Assembly (NCBI RefSeq): GCF_013031405.1 | Contig: NZ_WPZY01000031.1 | Location: 1-37,626, forward strand | Reading direction: 5' to 3' | Origin: Ruegeria sp. HKCCD8929 | GTDB taxonomy: Bacteria; Pseudomonadota; Alphaproteobacteria; Rhodobacterales; Rhodobacteraceae | DNA length: 37,626 bases | Part shown: in pieces, positions 32,586-37,626 of the stretch | Numbering within the stretch: the stretch's first letter is position 1 | Layout of the letters: each line of letters begins with the position of its first letter | Made by a program: the position numbers and the translations under genes | The notes under the pieces: model-generated | Told to the model about the DNA's origin: nothing | The model's input: the letters and a program-made list of their open reading frames with translations, nothing else | Databases searched by the model: none

Positions 32586-33953
32586 ATGAAGCCCAGAAAG
32601 CTGCCCCCGGAACAAGACGATCTGTGGCGCTCGCGCCTCGTTGAGATGATCGACCTGCGCCACGAGTTGGTGAAGCTGGCCGCCCTGATCGATTGGGAGG
32701 TGTTCGAGCGGGAATGGGCTGGTTTGTTTCCCTCCCACACCGGCCGACCGGCGACATCGACACGCCTGGTTGCGGGCCTGCTTTACCTCCAACATGCCTA
32801 CGGGCTCTCGGACGAGGCTGTCGTGGCGCGATGGGCTGAGAACCCTTATTGGCAGCATTTCTGCGGAGAGGTGTTCTTTCAACATCGTCTGCCGATTGAC
32901 GCTTCGTCGATGACGCGCTGGCGCAAGCGGATCGGCGAGGAAGGTGTCGAGTGGATGTTGACCGAGACGATCGAGGCCGGGAAACGCGCCGGGACGGTGA
33001 AGGGCAACGACCTCAGGCGGGTCACGGTTGATACCACGGTGATGGAGAAGGACATTGCGCACCCGACCGACGCCCGCCTGTATGAGGCGGCCCGGCGCAA
33101 GCTGGTTGGTCTGGAGCGCGAGGCCGGGATCGGCCTGCGTCAGAATTACAACCGCCTCGGGTCCCGGTTGGCCAGACAGGTCGGACGCTACGCCCATGCC
33201 CGTCAGTTCAAACGGATGCGCAAGGCGTTACGCCGGCTCAAGGGCTACACCGGTCGGGTGCTGCGTGACATCGAACGGCAACTGGGCAAGGTTGCGGAGG
33301 GTCCGTTGCGGCAGCGCCTGCTGGAGATGATTGCGCTTGTGAACCGGCTTCTGGCGCAAAAGCCGAAGGACAAAAAGAAGCTCTACAGCCTGCACGAGCC
33401 GGCGGTGGACTGCATCTCTAAGGGCAAGGCGCACAAGCGGTACGAATTCGGAACCAAGGTCAGCGTGGCCACGACCAACCGGGGAGGCTTCGTGGTGGGA
33501 ATGCGGGCGCTGCCCGGTAATCCCTATGACGGCCACACGCTGGCTGAGGCGCTGGAACAGGTTGAAATCCTGACCGATCAAAAGCCGGAGTTCGCCTTCG
33601 TCGACCGCGGATATCGGGGCCATGGCGTAAGGAATGTGAAGGTCTTCATCAGCGGTGCCAAGCGCGGTGTCACCAAGGCCATCGCGAAACTTCTGCGCCG
33701 CAGAAGCGCCATCGAGCCGATGATCGGGCATATGAAGACTGACGGCCGCCTGACGCGATGTCCGCTCAAGGGAACCGAGGGCGACGCAATCTTCGCCGTG
33801 CTCTGCGGTTGCGGTCACAACATCCGTATGATCCTCAGGCACCTGAGAGACATTTTGCGCCGGGTTATCTCGCTGATCCATCAGGCGTGCATCATCATTG
33901 CTGCGGAAATGGCGTACGGCCGAAGAGATCAGGTCGAAAAAATTGCCGCCTGA
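32586..33953 (+). CDS. IS5/IS1182-type transposase
   Basis: 455 aa. N-terminal DUF772-like domain (WAGLFPSHTGRPATSTRLVAG and YWQHFCGEVFFQHRLPIDAS), then a DDE catalytic region: Asp in RVTVDTTVMEKDI, Asp in EFAFVDRGYRGHGV, Glu in RRRSAIEPMIGHMKTDGRL. A basic, helical insertion (about 180-280) lies between the first and second acidic residues, as is common in this group. The frame is intact, so it could be functional. Confidence 0.9.
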   Translation: MKPRKLPPEQDDLWRSRLVEMIDLRHELVKLAALIDWEVFEREWAGLFPSHTGRPATSTRLVAGLLYLQHAYGLSDEAVVARWAENPYWQHFCGEVFFQHRLPIDASSMTRWRKRIGEEGVEWMLTETIEAGKRAGTVKGNDLRRVTVDTTVMEKDIAHPTDARLYEAARRKLVGLEREAGIGLRQNYNRLGSRLARQVGRYAHARQFKRMRKALRRLKGYTGRVLRDIERQLGKVAEGPLRQRLLEMIALVNRLLAQKPKDKKKLYSLHEPAVDCISKGKAHKRYEFGTKVSVATTNRGGFVVGMRALPGNPYDGHTLAEALEQVEILTDQKPEFAFVDRGYRGHGVRNVKVFISGAKRGVTKAIAKLLRRRSAIEPMIGHMKTDGRLTRCPLKGTEGDAIFAVLCGCGHNIRMILRHLRDILRRVISLIHQACIIIAAEMAYGRRDQVEKIAA

Positions 33954-33979
33954 AGGCGATGTTCAGGATCGACTACTTA

Positions 33980-34012
33980 AGGTTAGTTGCGCTTGCGGAG
34001 TGCAACTAACCT
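33980..34012. repeat. hairpin at the right end of the IS5-type element
   Basis: An 11-bp perfect stem, AGGTTAGTTGC (33980-33990) with GCAACTAACCT (34002-34012), and an 11-base loop. It overlaps the likely right terminal repeat and could also stop transcription leaving the transposase gene. Confidence 0.55.
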
Positions 34013-34259
34013 GATTGAACGAGGCTGCGGTTGGCTTTTGTGGACCTATGGAAAAAGTGGTTTAGCGGCTATCCCGCAAAGGGCACGGTGTATGGCATTT
34101 GGTGCTGGTATGAGGGCGTGAGAACGGCAAGGTTGACCGTTTTTTGGATTGTTTGTGCTGTGTAGAGCCTGATGATTGGTGAACCCCAGATTGGAGTTGG
34201 CCCGTTGCGCGAGCGGTAGTGTTGGATCGGCGGAACCGGTCCTTTGGGGAAGATCGGAT
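34013..34259. other. spacer between IS5-type and IS91 remnants
   Basis: No gene is seen. It is probably the distal, non-coding end of the IS91 element plus flanking sequence. Confidence 0.4.
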
Positions 34260-34775
34260 TCATAGGCAGGATGCCCTTGTCAGGGGTGCCTGAACCGGCT
34301 GGGGAGGATCCCGACTGGATCCCGGTCTTTTCCACCCGGCCGGAATGACGCTGATATACTGCAAGGGAGTACCGCAATCTGGACAGTTGGGGGGCTTTGC
34401 GATGTCCTTGCCGCTGATTTCGCCCGGCGCACTTGTGGCCGTGTCTGCGTTTTGCGACTGCGGTTCAGGGTTGGTGTCATCAAGCGCTGTGCGGGCGGTG
34501 TCGAGAGTATTTCGGCGGCAGCCATTGGCAAATATGCCGAAGTGGCGGATTCTGTGGAACCCGGTTGGCAGAATATGGGTCATGAACCGGGTAATGAACG
34601 CCTCGGCGGTGAGGATTTCCACACCATATCGGGGCTTGCGCTGTCCCGGGAGCTTTGGTCGGCGGCAACGGAACCGCACGGTTTGCCCGTCAAAGTCGAT
34701 GATGCGGCTGTTTCCGATGGCGACACGGTGTGTATACCGTGACAGATAGCCTGCCTGGGGATTGGGTGTTGATAG
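34260..34775 (-). pseudogene. IS91-family transposase, 5'-truncated
   Basis: The C-terminal third of an IS91-type transposase (HUH-type, replicative): GYLSRYTHRVAIGNSRI, then YGVEILTAEAFITRFMTHIL and FHRIRHFGIFANGCRR, ending with a CPDCGTPL segment. The N-terminal zinc region and catalytic tyrosine part are absent. The fragment begins about where the K+ channel gene ends (the open frame continues into that gene but is no longer IS91-like), so the break is near 34775-34820. It is non-functional. Confidence 0.75.
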
Positions 34776-34819
34776 AAGGCGGACAAGGAAGACCTGATCG
34801 CGACCCGAACTGACCGGTT

Positions 34820-35761
34820 TCAATTCTCTTTTCCGCAATGCCGACAGACAAAGACCCGGGGCACGGTGCTTTCCGACGAAAGCTGGGACTTCACTTCGTT
34901 CAAGATCTTCACGCTGATACCATGGCGTCTTCTATAGGCTTCCAGTTCAAGCTCTTCTTCAGCGTCGATGACACCGTCTTTCAATGCTTCCAGCAACATT
35001 CGCCGCATTTCCTCGCGTTTCCGGCGAACCTGGTCGGCAAGTCCGCTGGCCAGAATGCCGGCAGGCAGAGCGGCCACACCGACACCGATCACACTGACGA
35101 CAGAACCGAAGAATTGCCCGGCCGGCGTGATGGGCGACACATCCCCATAGCCAACACTGGTCAGAGTGATAATTGCCCACCACATGGCATGCGGGATTGA
35201 GGCGAATTTGTCCGGCTGGGCGTCATGTTCGACGATGTAGGCACCGCTTGCGGCCAGGATGAGCAAGACAAGCAACAGAAAGAACGCGGCAAAAAATGTG
35301 CTTGCCTCTTCACGGATTACGTCCAGAAGCATGGTCATCGCCGAGGAATAGCGCGTCAGTTTCAGCACGCGCAGCAACCGGAGCACGCGCAGGAACCGCA
35401 AATCGAAGGCAACCAGGAAACTCAGATAAAAGGGCAATATGGCAAAGAGGTCTATCAGTGCCATGGGCGAGAGCATGTAGCGCAGCCTCGGCCATATGGC
35501 ACCGGAATATTCGGCGCGCTCGGAGCTTATCCACACACGGACGGCGTATTCGACCGAAAACACCGCAACCGAGAAGACCTCGAAAAGCGCAAAGAGATGG
35601 GCATATGGCCGGTACAGGCCGTCCAAGGTTTCAAAAAGAACGGCCATCACATTTGCGGCGATGAGCGTTATGAGGACAATATCGATCACCTTGCCCAGCC
35701 TGCCGGTGCCATCATTCGTTTCGAGAACGATAAATGTCCGTTTTTTCAGTCTGGAAGGCAC
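34820..35761 (-). CDS. voltage-gated-type potassium channel
   Basis: 313 aa, six-TM Kv architecture. S1 (about 25-43), S2 (58-77), S3 (100-117), an S4 with regularly spaced arginines (DLRFLRVLRLLRVLKLTR, 120-137), S5 (157-178), the pore helix and filter TSVGYGD (201-207), and S6 (217-243), followed by a charged cytoplasmic coiled tail and a final CRHCG. It would conduct K+ across the inner membrane, perhaps in osmotic adjustment alongside the BCCT transporter encoded upstream on the same strand. A terminator-like hairpin separates the two. The gene ends at the IS91 break but its C-terminus looks complete. Confidence 0.9.
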   Translation of the reverse strand: MPSRLKKRTFIVLETNDGTGRLGKVIDIVLITLIAANVMAVLFETLDGLYRPYAHLFALFEVFSVAVFSVEYAVRVWISSERAEYSGAIWPRLRYMLSPMALIDLFAILPFYLSFLVAFDLRFLRVLRLLRVLKLTRYSSAMTMLLDVIREEASTFFAAFFLLLVLLILAASGAYIVEHDAQPDKFASIPHAMWWAIITLTSVGYGDVSPITPAGQFFGSVVSVIGVGVAALPAGILASGLADQVRRKREEMRRMLLEALKDGVIDAEEELELEAYRRRHGISVKILNEVKSQLSSESTVPRVFVCRHCGKEN

Positions 35762-35785
35762 GGTGGTCTCGCAAGTCGATTGAAC

Positions 35786-35813
35786 AGGCGGGGCAAGATG
35801 ACCAGCCCCGCCT
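35786..35813 (-). terminator. hairpin between BCCT and channel genes
   Basis: A 9-bp stem AGGCGGGGC/GCCCCGCCT with a 10-base loop, 21 bases past the BCCT stop, and no long T-run. It probably ends or reduces transcription into the channel gene. Confidence 0.6.
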
Positions 35814-35833
35814 TTGTGCAGAGAACAAGTCGG

Positions 35834-37435
35834 TTACCTGTTCAGGAACTCCAACTCGCGCTTGTCTTCGACGTCCGGCAAAGGATGCTCTTCATGCAGG
35901 GTCCTGACCATGCCGTAAATCATCAATAGGACGATCACTGCAATGGGTAGACCGGCGACGATAGACGCTGTCTGGAGCGCGCTCAGCCCTCCGGCCAGCA
36001 TCAGCACCGCCGCAACGACGCCCGAGGTCAAACCCCAAAAGATTCGGAATTTGATCGGCGGGTGTTCGTCGCCCATCGATAGCATGGTGCACATGACAAG
36101 CGTGCCGGAGTCTGACGAGGTCACGAACCATGAGATCAGCAGGACCGTGATCAGCACGTAGACCGGAATAGTCAGCCAATCATAGCCAAACCCGGCGACC
36201 GTCGCGAACACGCCGCGCGCGTAATCCTCGTTCACTGTTTCAGCCACACCACTGTTGTAAAACAGATCGACGCCAGCTGCCGCACCGCCGAAGACGCCCA
36301 TCCAGATCATCACAACGGATACCGGTACGAACAAAACGGCAAGGGTGAATTCACGGATTGTCCGGCCCTTTGAGACACGGGCAATGAACATGCCGACAAA
36401 CGGGCACCATGCGATCCACCAGCCCCAATAGAAAATGGTCCACCAGCTCTGCCACTGGTTTTCGGGATCACCGTTGATCCAGAACCCCATCGGGACAACA
36501 TTCCAGAGATAGTCGCCCATGCCGGAAATCACGATGCCAAGGATAAAGGCGGTCGGACCCAGAATCAGGAACAGGATCAGCAATCCCAGACTGGCCATGA
36601 CATTCATTTCCGACAGGATGCGAACACCCTTACCGACGCCCGAAGCCGCCGACGCGGTTCCCAGGACGGTAATGATGGCGACGAGTATCAACTGGTTTGA
36701 GACAGTGTTTTCCATGATGCCAAGGCGTTCGATACCGGCACCGATCGGAACAATCCCCAGCCCAAGTGATGTGGCGATGCCAAAGATGGTGCCGAAGACG
36801 GCAATCAGGTCAACCAGATTTCCCCACGGGCCGTAGATACGGTCCTTCAAAATTGGGTAGAGGGCCGAGCGGGGAGTAAGCGGCAGATCATTGCGATAGG
36901 CGAAATATGCCAGAGCCAGACCGGTCAGGACGTAAAGCCCCCAGCCGTGAAACCCCCAGTGGAAAATGGTCACGGTGACCGCCTTGACGGCCGCCGCTGT
37001 AGACCCATCCTCAATCCCGGCCTGTACATTAAACGGATTGCCCTGGATGTGGTACATGGGCTCGGCAACCCCCCAGTAGATGAGACCCGATCCCAGGCCC
37101 GCCGAAAACAGCATGGCAATCCAGGAAAAGGTTGAGAAGTCAGGCTCATCATCGTCCTTGCCCAGCTTAACGTCGCCGAACCGGCTGAGCATCAGCCATA
37201 CGGAGAAGAAAAGGGCTGCGTTAACCACCAGGACATAGAACCAGTCCAATGTGCCAATGATAAAGTTCTTGCCGACCGCGAACACGGCCGACGATTTTTC
37301 CACATCGATGATTGTGTAGGCCACAAAGGCAATGATCATAGCCATCGAGGCAATGGCCATCGTGGCATTCATTCCGGTGAACAGTCCAGATTTTGCAATC
37401 AGGCTGTCCGCCGTTTTTTGTTGTTTTTCAGACAT
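35834..37435 (-). CDS. BCCT-family osmolyte transporter (betaine/choline/carnitine type)
   Basis: 533 aa, normal for the family. About twelve membrane helices are seen. Family landmarks are AMLFSAGLGSGLIYWGVAEP near residue 110 and the long signature region TIFYWGWWIAWCPFVGMFIA with RVSKGRTIREF after it, containing the tryptophans that form the aromatic substrate box. It imports a quaternary ammonium compound using Na+ or H+. A short C-terminal tail is left after the last helix. The upstream gene on the same strand is a solute-binding protein. The ATG at 37435 has a GGGGGAG ribosome-binding site. Confidence 0.93.
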   Translation of the reverse strand: MSEKQQKTADSLIAKSGLFTGMNATMAIASMAMIIAFVAYTIIDVEKSSAVFAVGKNFIIGTLDWFYVLVVNAALFFSVWLMLSRFGDVKLGKDDDEPDFSTFSWIAMLFSAGLGSGLIYWGVAEPMYHIQGNPFNVQAGIEDGSTAAAVKAVTVTIFHWGFHGWGLYVLTGLALAYFAYRNDLPLTPRSALYPILKDRIYGPWGNLVDLIAVFGTIFGIATSLGLGIVPIGAGIERLGIMENTVSNQLILVAIITVLGTASAASGVGKGVRILSEMNVMASLGLLILFLILGPTAFILGIVISGMGDYLWNVVPMGFWINGDPENQWQSWWTIFYWGWWIAWCPFVGMFIARVSKGRTIREFTLAVLFVPVSVVMIWMGVFGGAAAGVDLFYNSGVAETVNEDYARGVFATVAGFGYDWLTIPVYVLITVLLISWFVTSSDSGTLVMCTMLSMGDEHPPIKFRIFWGLTSGVVAAVLMLAGGLSALQTASIVAGLPIAVIVLLMIYGMVRTLHEEHPLPDVEDKRELEFLNR

Positions 37436-37447
37436 TTTGCTCCCCCT

Positions 37448-37626
37448 TTATCGAGTTGTTCCAGACGGGCCCTGCAGGCCCCCGGAATTAAGCCAGGTCT
37501 GGAATGCCTCTTCGAGGCGACCGTGATTGTCCGCCCACCATTCGGCATCAGAAACGATGCTCTGCTTTTCTGCATAGGCTGGGCTGTTCGGCACCTTCGA
37601 AAGTATGTCATCCGACAAAAGCGCGA
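37448..37626 (-). CDS. C-terminal end of a solute-binding protein, open at the window edge
   Basis: The last 58 codons of a minus-strand gene ending 12 bases before the BCCT start. The residues SDDILSKVPNSPAYAEKQSI, then WWADNHGRLEEAFQTWL, look like the C-terminal helices of PotD/PotF-like periplasmic binding proteins for polyamines or related amines. Most of the gene lies outside the window, so identity is tentative. Confidence 0.5.
   Translation of the reverse strand, partial: ALLSDDILSKVPNSPAYAEKQSIVSDAEWWADNHGRLEEAFQTWLNSGGLQGPSGTTR

Larger units (their letters stand above)
32464..34009 (+). mobile_element. IS5/IS1182-type insertion sequence (ends approximate)
   Basis: The left boundary (TTAGTTCGCGCTGAACAAG from 32464) resembles the inverted right boundary (TTAGTTGCACTCCGCAAG, minus strand from 34009), so these are probably the terminal repeats. 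The left end coincides with the IS4 target duplication. No convincing target duplication is seen for this element, so the exact ends are uncertain. Confidence 0.55.

Overview
The window looks like an accessory, island-rich part of an alphaproteobacterial chromosome or large replicon, most likely Rhodobacteraceae (roseobacter group). This is inferred from the P-type trb cluster ending in a DUF2274 gene, the IS66/IS91/IS4/IS5 relics, the BCCT and CUT1 sugar transporters, and the GC-rich codon use of most genes. Base composition changes by module. The left 11 kb is clearly less GC-rich, the trb block is very GC-rich, and the right third is intermediate, so the window appears to be a patchwork of separately acquired pieces.

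Region A (1-11.9 kb) resembles a defence-type island. It holds a trypsin-like serine peptidase open at the window edge, overlapped out of frame by the C-terminal PD-(D/E)xK part of a restriction-helicase-like protein. Next come an IS66 remnant and a tight three-gene minus-strand operon (about 6250 to 2610). The operon encodes an XRE-HTH plus phosphoribosyltransferase-like regulator, an inositol-monophosphatase-family phosphatase and a thiamine-diphosphate enzyme. An 830-base spacer without a convincing large gene separates it from a divergent STAND/NACHT NTPase with a long pentapeptide-repeat sensor. A P4-type tyrosine integrase next to a tRNA-like 3' end closes the region. The three-gene operon is my best candidate for an undescribed system.

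Region B (12.1-23.15 kb) is an ICE-like piece. A second tyrosine integrase, preceded by a perfect palindrome and phased repeats, is convergent with a small HTH gene and a complete translationally coupled trb operon (trbB-C-D-E-J-K-L-F-G-I plus DUF2274). No coupling protein (traG) or relaxase gene is seen; a gene-poor stretch (23.15-24.1 kb) sits where they would be expected. The mating channel may be orphaned.

Region C (24.1-31.05 kb) is a LacI-regulated CUT1 ABC sugar uptake operon (ATPase, binding protein, two permeases) plus an NTF2/SnoaL-like protein and the remains of a second copy. Two near-identical operator palindromes lie between lacI and the ATPase gene. The operon is interrupted downstream by mobile DNA.

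Region D (31.05-34.8 kb) is an insertion-sequence cluster: a transposase tail, an intact IS4-family element with a 9-bp target duplication, an IS5/IS1182-type element whose left end was the IS4 target, and a truncated IS91.

Region E (34.8 kb to end) holds a voltage-gated-type K+ channel, a BCCT osmolyte transporter and the 3' end of a solute-binding protein, which looks like ordinary osmoadaptation cargo.
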